In this document: one piece after another, positions 1-6,276 of the stretch | Numbering within the stretch: position 1 is the stretch's first letter | How the letters are laid out: each line of letters begins with the position of its first letter | Assembly: GCA_030605085.1 (NCBI GenBank) | Contig: JAUWBH010000173.1 | Span: 1 to 12,725, forward strand | DNA: 12,725 nucleotides | Direction: 5' to 3' | Origin: Promethearchaeota archaeon | GTDB taxonomy: Archaea > Asgardarchaeota > Lokiarchaeia > Sigynarchaeales > SOKP01 | The notes under the pieces: generated by a model | What the model saw: the letters and a program-made list of their open reading frames with translations, nothing else | What the model was told of the DNA's origin: nothing | Database searches by the model: none | Position numbers and translations under genes: made by a program

Positions 1-313
1 CGTGCCGAGTCTTACATTTTCTCCAAAGGCTTAACTTCCCGCTATTCCCTCGGTAGAATTCCGTTTCTTTTTGTATCGTTGGTTATCCGACCAAAGAGTA
101 GGAATTAATTAAAATATATTTTAAGAGAATTTAAAAAAAAGTAGCGCGAAGATTTAGTGAATTTTCCTCAAGTTCAATTCATCACCTTCCTAAAGAGAAA
201 GTGTTTTCTTGAGCAGTTAGGATAAATTAAGAAAAATTGGAGAGAAAAAATTTGAACAGGAGCAGAAAATAGAAGAAAAATGAAAAAAAAGAAAAAAAAA
301 TCTAAATTTAAGA
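1..313. other. Left-edge stretch without a supported gene
   Basis: No gene can be supported here. The first ~110 bases are richer in G+C than what follows. One plus-strand frame is open from base 1 to a TAA at 109-111, which could be the last ~36 codons of a gene cut by the window edge, but I recognise no family in it. Bases 112-313 are AT- and purine-rich with long A runs. They contain only very short lysine/glutamate-rich reading frames (for example 280-330), which A-rich sequence produces easily. The stretch lies downstream of the minus-strand iron-sulfur gene ending at 314 and may hold its transcription terminator, since T runs appear on that strand. Confidence 0.4.
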
Positions 314-1558
314 TTAAATTGCTTTATTAACTAACTCAGAAAGATCGAATGCATTAATTTCATTATTGGTTATATTTTCTTTAAATTGATTTAAACAGAA
401 GGGACAACAGGATACAATTGCTTCTGCTGAAGTTTCTTTTGCTTCTTCTATACGTTCATTTGCGGCAAAAGCGGATAAATCTTTAAACGCTGAGCGAACT
501 CCGCCACCAGAACCACAGCACCATGCATTATGTCTATTTCGATTCATTTCTATCAACTCAATACCTGGTATTTGATTTAAAACTTTTCTCGGCTGTTCAT
601 ATAAGCCCATATGTCGTCCAATATGGCAGGGATCATGATATGTGATTTTCATGTTAAATTCTTTGCTAAATTTCAATTCGCCGGTTTTTAACTTAGATAA
701 TAAAAACTGAGGTAAATGAATAACTTCAATTCCGTGGTCAAGGTTAAACTTTTTAGGATAGACGTCTTTTAAGGTTCTATAACATCCAGCGCAAGATGTA
801 ATAATTCTCTCGATTCCAGCGTCGTTAAACATTTTTATGTTTTTTTCAGCTATTTTACTTGCTTTATCTACTTGTCCCGTCATATACACAGGAGAACCAC
901 AGCAATTTTCATCTTTAAGAATTTTAAATTCGACATTTAACGAGTTCAATATTTCAGCTGTGGAGATTGCTACATTTTGTTCCCGGTAGCTTGATGTACA
1001 ACCGACAAAATACGCTAATTTAGCGTCTGGTGTTAAATTAACGCTTGAAGGTAACCAATTTGTCCGATTTTCGTTCTTTTCCATGTAAGGATTATTTTCT
1101 TTCATTAAATGTTCAGTATATCTTTTATGTTCAGGCATAGGACCGAAACCTAATTGGACTGCTTTTTCTCTCATCGCCATTAACCATTCTCCGGCGTAAT
1201 GGTGGAGTTCTGGTATTTGACATTGTTCTGTACACGCCAAACATACAGAACAATGATAAAAAATTTTGGCTAAATTTTCAGACCACTTGAGCTTATCAGT
1301 AGTTACAGCCCACGCTAGAAGGTTTTTACCCCCTAGATAATAAGCTTCAAATTGTCCAAATTCTCCAGATGGACAAACGCGGGACCAATAAGCGTCCTGA
1401 AAAACTGTTCTACATGTGCCACATTTACCGCATTGATAAAAAATGTCTTGATAGTGCTCCAATTGTTGGTTTCTATCAACTTTATGGTTTTCATATGCCA
1501 ATCTTAGTTTAGATACACCTTTTCCTGAAATATATCTTATTTTTTTCTTTTTAGCCAT
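314..1558 (-). CDS. HdrD/GlpC-like iron-sulfur electron-transfer protein (two 4Fe-4S sites, two CCG domains)
   Basis: Probable cytoplasmic electron-transfer subunit that takes electrons from the FAD protein encoded just upstream and passes them to another carrier. Counting from the ATG (414 residues), an N-terminal ferredoxin-like part has C43, C46, C49 with C62-P, and a second set C103, C106, C109 with C113. Two cysteine-rich CCG domains follow. Each has an early Cys, a CCG core and a C-x2-C (CAGC, then CPFC); the second CCG is followed by a glycine run. This is the arrangement of HdrD, GlpC, GlcF and LutA relatives. The ATG at 1558 is preferred because GGAG lies 9 nt upstream and the upstream gene's TAA ends one base before it. 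An in-frame TTG at 1573 would instead overlap that gene. All cluster cysteines look intact. The exact partner and substrate are inference. Confidence 0.87.
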   Translation of the reverse strand: MAKKKKIRYISGKGVSKLRLAYENHKVDRNQQLEHYQDIFYQCGKCGTCRTVFQDAYWSRVCPSGEFGQFEAYYLGGKNLLAWAVTTDKLKWSENLAKIFYHCSVCLACTEQCQIPELHHYAGEWLMAMREKAVQLGFGPMPEHKRYTEHLMKENNPYMEKNENRTNWLPSSVNLTPDAKLAYFVGCTSSYREQNVAISTAEILNSLNVEFKILKDENCCGSPVYMTGQVDKASKIAEKNIKMFNDAGIERIITSCAGCYRTLKDVYPKKFNLDHGIEVIHLPQFLLSKLKTGELKFSKEFNMKITYHDPCHIGRHMGLYEQPRKVLNQIPGIELIEMNRNRHNAWCCGSGGGVRSAFKDLSAFAANERIEEAKETSAEAIVSCCPFCLNQFKENITNNEINAFDLSELVNKAI

Positions 1559-1559
1559 G

Positions 1560-2987
1560 TTATTCGTCTCCAATGCCTTGTCCTGGATTCATTATATTGT
1601 TAGGATCAAGAACTCGTTTAATTTTATTAATTAGTTCAGTCGTTGCAGGAAGCGTTTTGTCCTTGTAAGTTTGGACGGCCCATTTTGGAGGTTTATACAT
1701 CACCACACCGCCTAATTGCTGAACCTCGTCGTGAATTTCTTTTAAAAGTTTCCGAGCATTATTAATTTCTTCAGGATCGTTTTTGTTAAAGTTAATATTC
1801 GTACGAGCTACGACATAATGACCACCAAACATAATTCTGCTATAGAATTGTGGGGCTTTGCCATATTTAAGACATACTTCTCTCGCTAAATTATAATATT
1901 TTACTATATCTCGAGTTGAGCAGTAGCTTCCAATCCATTGGCCCCCACCTCCTCTGGAAAAATTCCAACAGCCCCAGAGATGAATTGGGGGTTTACCTAT
2001 TGCCTCTGCTCCTTCTTGCGCAGAAAGTAGTCTTATGCCACCTTTTTTACAAACAGCTCTAATTGCTTCGCATTGAGCCTCGTGTTGTTTTTCAGTGTAA
2101 GCTTGGGTTGTTATTAAACAAACAAAATCAGGCATATTAGCCTCTGCAGCATCTTTTGGTACCAGTTTTTCGTTTAATTCCTGAGTAGATTGAGCCCATC
2201 CAAAATTTAATATAACGATGTCACAGATTCCGAGACCAGCTTTTGAAAGCTTAAGCATCACGGGAACTCCCATATCCATTTTAAAAGTAAGACCCGTAAA
2301 ATCTTCCCGAAATGGCAACTTTGGCCATAATTTTATGGCTGCTTTTGTCACTATCCCAGTCGTACCTTCCCAACCAATAAACAATCCAGCTAAATCTGGT
2401 AAGGGTTGCCTACCATACCAGTATTTAGAAAGGCTGCAAGAACCAACCTTTACTAAATCGCCGCTCCCAAGTACGACTTCTAAACCATTAATAAACTCCG
2501 CTCCAGTCCCTCCAAGCATTCCCAAATCAAACATCCCATAGCATAGACAAGAAGGGACTACTCCTGTACCTGGAGGAGACCAAGTTATCCCTGCCCTCAA
2601 ATTAGGATGATTCTTTTCGAGATATCCTTGCAAATCTGCCCAAGTTATCCCTCCTTCGACCACGGCATACATATCGTCCTCGTTTACTTCAAGAACTCGA
2701 TTTAACCTTCTTAGATCTACTACGATTCCGCCCTTTCGAGGTGTAGCAATGCTACCAAAATTTAACCCAGAAACCCATGGTACTATCGGAATTTTATATT
2801 TATTAGCTAATTTGATGATTTCTTGGACTTCCTCTGCTGTATTTGGAATTATCGCTATGTCGCATACTCCTTCTGGTTCTGCCGTAACAAAATCGTAATG
2901 GTATAAGAACTGGATTTCGGATTTATCAGACACATATTGCTTTCCTACAACTTTTTCTAATTCAATAATTATTTCGCTATTAATCAT
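1560..2987 (-). CDS. FAD-binding oxidoreductase, VAO/PCMH (GlcD-like) family
   Basis: Flavin-dependent oxidoreductase of the fold shared by glycolate/lactate dehydrogenases, vanillyl-alcohol oxidase and p-cresol methylhydroxylase. The FAD-binding half is at about residues 35-225. The pyrophosphate-binding loop is PWVSGLNFG (about 70-78), followed by a GGIVVDLRRLNRVLEV strand and the EGGITWADL segment. A glycine-rich part at about 155-177 (GMLGGTGAEFINGLEVVLG) follows. The C-terminus has the family ending RVLDPNNIMNPGQG. Length (475 aa) is normal. The loop and the C-terminal half resemble the VAO/4-cresol branch as much as GlcD, so the substrate (2-hydroxyacid, alcohol or phenol) cannot be fixed. 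It sits directly upstream of the Fe-S protein with one base between stop and start, so a two-subunit dehydrogenase is likely. The ATG at 2987 follows a weak GGTGG; an in-frame TTG at 2993 is the alternative. Confidence 0.88.
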   Translation of the reverse strand: MINSEIIIELEKVVGKQYVSDKSEIQFLYHYDFVTAEPEGVCDIAIIPNTAEEVQEIIKLANKYKIPIVPWVSGLNFGSIATPRKGGIVVDLRRLNRVLEVNEDDMYAVVEGGITWADLQGYLEKNHPNLRAGITWSPPGTGVVPSCLCYGMFDLGMLGGTGAEFINGLEVVLGSGDLVKVGSCSLSKYWYGRQPLPDLAGLFIGWEGTTGIVTKAAIKLWPKLPFREDFTGLTFKMDMGVPVMLKLSKAGLGICDIVILNFGWAQSTQELNEKLVPKDAAEANMPDFVCLITTQAYTEKQHEAQCEAIRAVCKKGGIRLLSAQEGAEAIGKPPIHLWGCWNFSRGGGGQWIGSYCSTRDIVKYYNLAREVCLKYGKAPQFYSRIMFGGHYVVARTNINFNKNDPEEINNARKLLKEIHDEVQQLGGVVMYKPPKWAVQTYKDKTLPATTELINKIKRVLDPNNIMNPGQGIGDE

Positions 2988-3103
2988 TATCAACCACCAT
3001 TTAATATGTTAATATTGGTTATGAATTATTTAAAATTTTCAATTTTTTAAATTGTATAAATTGTATAAATTTTATCTAATAAGAAGAATTATTAACTCTG
3101 ACC
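2988..3103. promoter_or_regulatory. Divergent promoter region
   Basis: This short AT-rich spacer separates the minus-strand FAD gene from the plus-strand ACS-domain gene and must carry both promoters. On the plus strand a tandem TTGTATAAA-type repeat (about 3051-3070) supplies TATA-like boxes. The second, TATAAAT at 3064-3070, would place transcription start near 3092-3096, just before the TTG at 3104. On the minus strand the TTTTAAATAA element near 3028-3038 would start transcription near 3005-3010, leaving a ~20-nt leader with the GGTGG motif. No operator palindrome stands out. Box positions are read by eye. Confidence 0.4.
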
Positions 3104-3871
3104 TTGCTAAATAAAAAAGTTTCTAAAATGATTAGGGAATTCGTAAACGAAGAAGTTCAAAAAGGAAAAGAAGTTAAAATTTTTGAAAAATATTCAAATC
3201 CTTTAGAATTCTTTGAAAGATTTAACATTAAAGTAGAATTGGATAAATATAAGAATATAATACTTCAAGAAGAAACAAAACTGGAGCTAGGTGGTATAAA
3301 TAAAAAATCATTTTCATTGATATATCCTACAAATGGATTAAACTATATAGAAAATGGTAAAATCACTTTAATTGGTTCTGAAATTAGCAAATTTTCTAAA
3401 CCTAGTTTAGACTTCGGAATGCTCGTTTTAATTGGGAGTAATGAGATTACAGAAAAAGATTTTAATAATTTGAGACAATTTAGTTTACTTTCTGATGGGA
3501 TAGAGGGATTCTTGATTAGAAGCATTCCTCGAAAATTTTGGTATAGAATTAGTGCCGAGGTTATAAAAAAGAACTTTTCTTTCGAATTTTTAGGAAACGC
3601 CATAATGTACCTTTACGAACAAAAATTCAAAGATTTAATTGAATCCATAGAAATCTTATTCATTAGTTCTTACCCGGAATCAATTGACGAATTAATAAAT
3701 GTTACAGCTAAATTGCGCGAAGATATTAATGAAAAATGGAAAAATAAAATAAAGAAGTGGAAAAAAAGAATTGATTGTGAATATGATTGGTTATGTGAAG
3801 AGTGTTCTTTCTACGACACATGTGATCTCGTAAAAGAAGTATTAGATGCTAGAAAAAATATTGAAAATTAA
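3104..3871 (+). CDS. Acetyl-CoA synthase (CdhC/AcsB)-like domain protein without the A-cluster
   Basis: This 255-residue protein follows the pattern of the part of acetyl-CoA synthase/CODH beta subunit that precedes the nickel-iron A-cluster. It has LELGG at 60-64, an IENGKITLIGSEI segment at 82-94, an FGMLVLIG strand at 104-111, and a WYRISAE...FLGNAIMYLYEQKF segment at 146-175. This parallels the family's W-RIS...G-I---F-EEF region. Where the A-cluster cysteines (C-x2-C...C) would come, the protein ends instead in a compact C-x5-C-x2-C-x5-C motif (C225, C231, C234, C240), perhaps an Fe-S or metal site. It lacks the CO-dehydrogenase-binding N-terminal domain and cannot be a complete acetyl-CoA synthase. 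CooC and a ferredoxin lie downstream on the same strand. The TTG start is uncertain; an ATG at 3128 (residue 9) is possible. Its actual function is unknown. Confidence 0.75.
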   Translation: MLNKKVSKMIREFVNEEVQKGKEVKIFEKYSNPLEFFERFNIKVELDKYKNIILQEETKLELGGINKKSFSLIYPTNGLNYIENGKITLIGSEISKFSKPSLDFGMLVLIGSNEITEKDFNNLRQFSLLSDGIEGFLIRSIPRKFWYRISAEVIKKNFSFEFLGNAIMYLYEQKFKDLIESIEILFISSYPESIDELINVTAKLREDINEKWKNKIKKWKKRIDCEYDWLCEECSFYDTCDLVKEVLDARKNIEN

Positions 3872-3948
3872 TACAATTTGTTAATACTGAAATTGATGGA
3901 AATGAAAAAACCTTTAGTTATTTTAAAAAAAACAAGCTAAAATGTAAA

Positions 3949-4095
3949 ATGTCTATGATAGTTTTTAAGGAATTAAATATTAAGAATTGGGGATCTTATC
4001 AAGGTACGCATACAATTAAATTTTCAACAAATTCTAATAAGAATATAATTTTTTTTTTCGGTTCATGTGGTGCTTGAAAATCTATGATAATTGAT
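3949..4095 (+). pseudogene. N-terminal fragment of a DndD/Rad50/RecF-type AAA ATPase
   Basis: From the ATG at 3949 the reading frame gives the typical start of an SMC/RecF/DndD-like ATPase: MSMIVFKELNIKNWGSYQ, then HTIKF, a hydrophobic strand and GSCGA, where the Walker A loop should continue GKS/T. The frame meets TGA at 4075-4077, exactly where GGA (Gly) is expected. After that stop it reads KSMIIDAY, which fits the residues following a P-loop. So a nonsense change seems to have hit the invariant glycine, and homology then ends near 4095 where a reversed HD-domain fragment begins. Only about 50 of the usual several hundred residues remain. A dnd phosphorothioation role is possible but cannot be separated from other RecF/SMC-like ATPases. 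Confidence 0.7.
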
Positions 4096-4341
4096 GCCTA
4101 TATCGTGTGTTACAGCACCTGAAATTAATATGTCATCGTTGATATTAGTGTTAGGATACAAATTCTTAATTATGAAGGCATTTTGGAGGGTTTCTACAGA
4201 ATGTTCTAAAAGCCCATATTTATAATCGTGGTGCCAAAATTTCAATGCTGGAGCTTTTAAAAACTCTCCGTGATTTTTTAACGATTTTATTAAAGAATCC
4301 CGCAATAAATTCTCATTAATTTTTAATATATAATCTCTCAT
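4063..4341 (-). pseudogene. Truncated HD-domain phosphohydrolase (YhaM-like)
   Basis: Reading from ATG 4341 on the minus strand (TTG 4353 is an alternative), the protein has the opening of an HD hydrolase related to 3'-5' exoribonuclease YhaM. It shows a FLKAPALKFWHHDYKYG segment, GLLEHSVETL with its metal-binding His, a helix ending LYPNTNINDD, and the HD motif THDIG encoded at 4110-4096. The family normally continues HDIGK plus about 100 residues. Here the homology stops right after HDIG, and the remaining ten residues are antisense to the DndD-like P-loop fragment. It is therefore a 3'-truncated gene joined tail to tail with another broken gene. It is unlikely to be active, because the later HD-domain metal ligands are missing. 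Confidence 0.7.
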
Positions 4342-4516
4342 TCTAAGCGCCAATGTACGCTAACTTCTGGCTGGTTTGGTTCTTATCCTTCTTGTCTTAA
4401 GTTTCAATTCCCCTTGTTTTCCTATATGCCATTTCAATCTTTTATTTATTCTAAGATCGATTTTTATACTAAGATTAAAAATTTAAACCATTCTTACATT
4501 ATTAATATTGAAGAAT

Positions 4517-4702
4517 ATGCAGACAATCAAAGAACAAGTAATTGAATCAATCAAAAAGCTTCCCGATGATGCTAATTATGATGACATCATGGAATCAATT
4601 TATGTCCAGCAAATGATTACCATAGGTATTGAGCAGTTGGATAAGGGAGAATTTATATCTCATGAGGATGTAAAAGAAAGGTTTAGAGAATGGTTGAAAT
4701 AA
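4517..4702 (+). CDS. Antitoxin of a ParE/RelE-type toxin-antitoxin pair
   Basis: Small protein (61 aa from the ATG) with the layout of antitoxins that partner RelE/ParE toxins: IKEQVIESIKKLPDD, then DDIMESIYVQQ, a helical GIEQLDKGEFISHEDVK and a C-terminal REWLK. The KLPDDA...DIM.SIY and ISHE(D/E)VK motifs are characteristic. An in-frame TTG at 4508 would add three residues, but relatives begin near MxTIKEQ, so the ATG is chosen. A TATA-like TTTAAA lies at 4482-4487. The next gene's ATG (4690) overlaps the 3' end by 13 bases, the usual antitoxin-toxin coupling. The antitoxin appears complete although its toxin is truncated. Confidence 0.72.
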   Translation: MQTIKEQVIESIKKLPDDANYDDIMESIYVQQMITIGIEQLDKGEFISHEDVKERFREWLK

Positions 4703-4860
4703 GATGGTCCCCTATAGCGACTGATGATTATGAATCAATAATTAGGTATTATGAGAAAACAGCACCAAAATTTGCTCAAAACCTTGCTAAGAAAATTATA
4801 TACATTATTGAAAATCTAATTCAAACGCGGGACCAATTATTATTGCATATTGTCGGTTGA
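4690..4860 (+). pseudogene. Truncated ParE/RelE-family toxin
   Basis: Starting at the ATG overlapping the antitoxin's end, the protein begins MVEIRWSPIATDDYESII, then RYYEKTAPKFAQNLAKKI and IENLIQ. This is the N-terminal half of a ParE/RelE toxin (beta strand plus two helices). Relatives then continue with the strands that carry the RNA- or gyrase-acting residues (near a GR-x-VPE segment), for about 90-95 residues in all. Here homology ends near 4825, and the frame runs through 10 or so unrelated residues to a TGA at 4858-4860. From about 4823 the DNA instead matches a sulfatase in another frame. The toxin should be inactive, which would leave the antitoxin orphaned. No SD is needed if translation is coupled. 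Confidence 0.7.
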
Positions 4861-5056
4861 GCCTCCACATTATCCACTGATGGCACCAAAAGAATTGGTG
4901 ACAAAATGGCGTAAAAAATCCATTGAACTACCACCAAATTTCCTCTTCCAGAATAAATATCCCGCACCAGGAATGAAAATTACTGATAATGCTCGAGAAC
5001 GAAGAGCGTCCATTCAAAATCGAAAACTTTATTATGCAATGGTAGAGAATCTATAG
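4823..5056 (+). pseudogene. Internal fragment of a sulfatase
   Basis: In the frame ending at TAG 5054-5056 the sequence reads NYYCILSVEPPHYPL, then APKELVTKW, an IELPPNF segment and finally LYYAMVENL. This matches the middle of type I sulfatases, where a hydrophobic strand ends in PPHxP, an 'LPPN' stretch follows, and a helix reads YYAMVENLD. The stop falls where the conserved Asp would be expected. The N-terminal part with the C/S-x-P-x-R formylglycine motif and all C-terminal metal ligands are absent, so this is a piece of about 75 residues out of roughly 450-500. A TTG at 4850 could start translation, but I see no reason to think it is a functional gene. It abuts the toxin fragment upstream and an Ig-like fragment downstream. 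Confidence 0.62.
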
Positions 5057-5199
5057 CAACCAATGTTGCGACTAACAATGTAAGCCAAGATGAGGTTATC
5101 GTGTATGTGAAAAATAAGAACACAACAGCTCCAATAGTCACTATATATGACCTAGATGAAGGGGAAACTATTTCCGGAAATGTTACAATAAGCGCGTAA
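5056..5199 (+). pseudogene. Ig-like domain fragment of a surface protein
   Basis: A frame beginning right at the sulfatase stop reads ATNVATNNVSQDEVIVYV, then KNKNTTAPIVTIYDLDEG and ETISGNVTISA, ending in TAA at 5197-5199. This is the linker and opening strands of the bacterial/archaeal Ig-like repeats found in large secreted proteins, where a 'TAPxVxI' strand is followed by 'EGExVSGxVTIxA'. Only about 47 residues remain and no start codon or signal peptide precedes them. It is an orphan slice of a much longer extracellular protein. The domain class is fairly clear; the parent protein is not identifiable. Confidence 0.5.
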
Positions 5200-5203
5200 T
5201 TAA

Positions 5204-5377
5204 GAATGTTTAGAAGAACTTAATTTAAGTGATAATAATATATCTGGTTTTGGAGGTATAGATTCTCTATCCAATCTAAAAATGCTGATCTTGCCAAATA
5301 ATCCAATTTCAAATTTTGTGACAAACATAATATCAAATTATTTATGTAATATTCACATATCTTACGAAAATATTTAA
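5204..5377 (+). pseudogene. C-terminal fragment of a leucine-rich-repeat protein
   Basis: The frame following a TAA at 5201-5203 reads CLEELNLSDNNISGFGGI, then LSNLKMLILPNNPISNF and a hydrophobic tail, ending at TAA 5375-5377. The LxxLxLxxNxI spacing shows two leucine-rich repeats. No start codon precedes the repeat and the upstream repeats are missing, so this is the 3' end of an LRR gene. The cooC promoter region (TATA-like box 5371-5378) overlaps its last codons, so the fragment was placed directly against cooC. A second, unrelated LRR fragment lies at 10526-10909. Confidence 0.55.
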
Positions 5378-5378
5378 T
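5371..5378 (+). promoter_or_regulatory. Candidate TATA box of cooC
   Basis: TATTTAAT centred about 29 nt before the cooC ATG at 5404. With archaeal spacing, transcription would start at or within a few bases of the ATG. No Shine-Dalgarno motif lies upstream of that ATG, which agrees with a leaderless transcript. Confidence 0.4.
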
Positions 5379-5403
5379 TTTTTTAGAATAATAATATAAT
5401 CAA

Positions 5404-6177
5404 ATGAGGATCGTAGTTTCGGGGAAAGGGGGCGTTGGGAAAACTGTAATTACTGCCCTTATGGCAAAAGTTATTTCACAAAAATATAATTATAAATTGC
5501 TTCTAATTGACGCTGATCCAACGCATCCACATTTATCTAATAGCGTTAAATTAAAGCCGGAAAAAAGTCTTGAAGAAATAAGAATGGATGTTGTTAAAAA
5601 TGTTTTAATAAAAGAAAGAAATACTCAAAAAATAGCTGAAAATATTGATTTCGAAGTGTATGATGCCATGGCAGAAAGTAAAGATTTTTGTTTATATTCA
5701 ATAGGTCAACCAGAAGGTCCTGGATGTTTTTGTCCTTCGAATACCCTTTTAAGGAAAGTAATAGAATCAATTTCTGGAGATTTTGATGTTGTATTAATTG
5801 ATTGCGAAGCGGGTCTTGAACAAATTAATCGGATGGTCATAAAATCTGTAGATATACTTTTAATTGTTACAGATATCTCTTTAAGAAGCGTAGAAACTGC
5901 CAATTCGATTAGGAATAGTGCTAAAAAATTTACTAATTATAAAAAAATAGGGGTTATCGTAAACAGAGTTAAAGGTAATATTGAGATTATTTTAAAAAAA
6001 TTGAACGATTTAAATTTTTCTCTCTTAGCTCAAATACCTGAAGATAAGACTATTATGGAGTACGATTTAAAAGGATTTCCCGTTATTGATATCCCCGAAG
6101 ATTCGCCAAGTTTATTAGAAATAATTAAGCTGGTTCAAACTATTTTAGACCCTGATTATTTAAAAATTTTATCATAA
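5404..6177 (+). CDS. cooC: CooC/AcsF-type nickel-insertion ATPase for CO dehydrogenase/acetyl-CoA synthase
   Basis: MinD/SIMIBI-class ATPase that, in characterised systems, binds Ni(II) and ATP and matures the C-cluster of CO dehydrogenase or the A-cluster of acetyl-CoA synthase. Residues 7-14 are the deviant Walker A GKGGVGKT with the signature first lysine. DADP (36-39) follows the first strand. GPGCFCPSN carries the CxC pair (C108, C110), the nickel/zinc-binding motif of the CooC branch that separates it from MinD and NifH. VLIDCEAG (130-137) is the Walker B/switch II region. NRVKG near 192 and the QIPEDKTIMEYDLKG segment are typical of the base-binding C-terminal part. Length (257 aa) is normal and all motifs look intact. 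No CODH catalytic gene is in the window, but an ACS-domain gene precedes it and a ferredoxin follows on the same strand. Likely leaderless. Confidence 0.92.
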   Translation: MRIVVSGKGGVGKTVITALMAKVISQKYNYKLLLIDADPTHPHLSNSVKLKPEKSLEEIRMDVVKNVLIKERNTQKIAENIDFEVYDAMAESKDFCLYSIGQPEGPGCFCPSNTLLRKVIESISGDFDVVLIDCEAGLEQINRMVIKSVDILLIVTDISLRSVETANSIRNSAKKFTNYKKIGVIVNRVKGNIEIILKKLNDLNFSLLAQIPEDKTIMEYDLKGFPVIDIPEDSPSLLEIIKLVQTILDPDYLKILS

Positions 6178-6180
6178 AAA

Positions 6181-6213
6181 GCAAAAGAAAACTCTTCAAG
6201 AGATGAATTTTGC
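6181..6213 (+). repeat. Double inverted repeat just after cooC (terminator or IS left end)
   Basis: Starting three bases after the cooC stop, GCAAAA (6181-6186) pairs with TTTTGC (6208-6213), and inside it CTCTT (6192-6196) pairs with AAGAG (6198-6202). Two 5-nt unpaired sides lie between the stems. Position and shape suit either a cooC transcription terminator or the subterminal hairpin at the left end of the downstream TnpB element. It includes TTCAA, a sequence also found at the presumed right end (7601-7605). The palindrome itself is certain; its role is inferred. Confidence 0.55.
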
Positions 6214-6243
6214 ATAATTTATTAATTTCAATCTGTCTCTCTA

Positions 6244-6251
6244 TTTAAATA
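6244..6251 (+). promoter_or_regulatory. Candidate TATA box of tnpB
   Basis: TTTAAATA lies about 29 nt before the tnpB ATG at 6277, again suggesting a leaderless transcript. No ribosome-binding motif is visible before the ATG. Confidence 0.35.
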
Positions 6252-6276
6252 TAAAACACCTTTTTAATAGTTAGCC

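Noticed and set aside
240..330. Short lysine/glutamate-rich reading frames
   Set aside because: A- and purine-rich DNA gives such frames by chance; no start signal or known family.
314..1573. TTG at 1573 as start of the Fe-S gene
   Set aside because: It overlaps the preceding gene by 14 bases and contains the GGAG that properly serves the ATG at 1558.
2218..2541. 107-codon plus-strand reading frame
   Set aside because: Lies wholly antisense within the FAD oxidoreductase gene, which has clear family motifs; the antisense product resembles nothing.
3051..3070. Tandem TTGTATAAA copies considered as an origin iteron or CRISPR-like repeat
   Set aside because: Only two short AT-rich copies, best explained as TATA elements in the divergent promoter.
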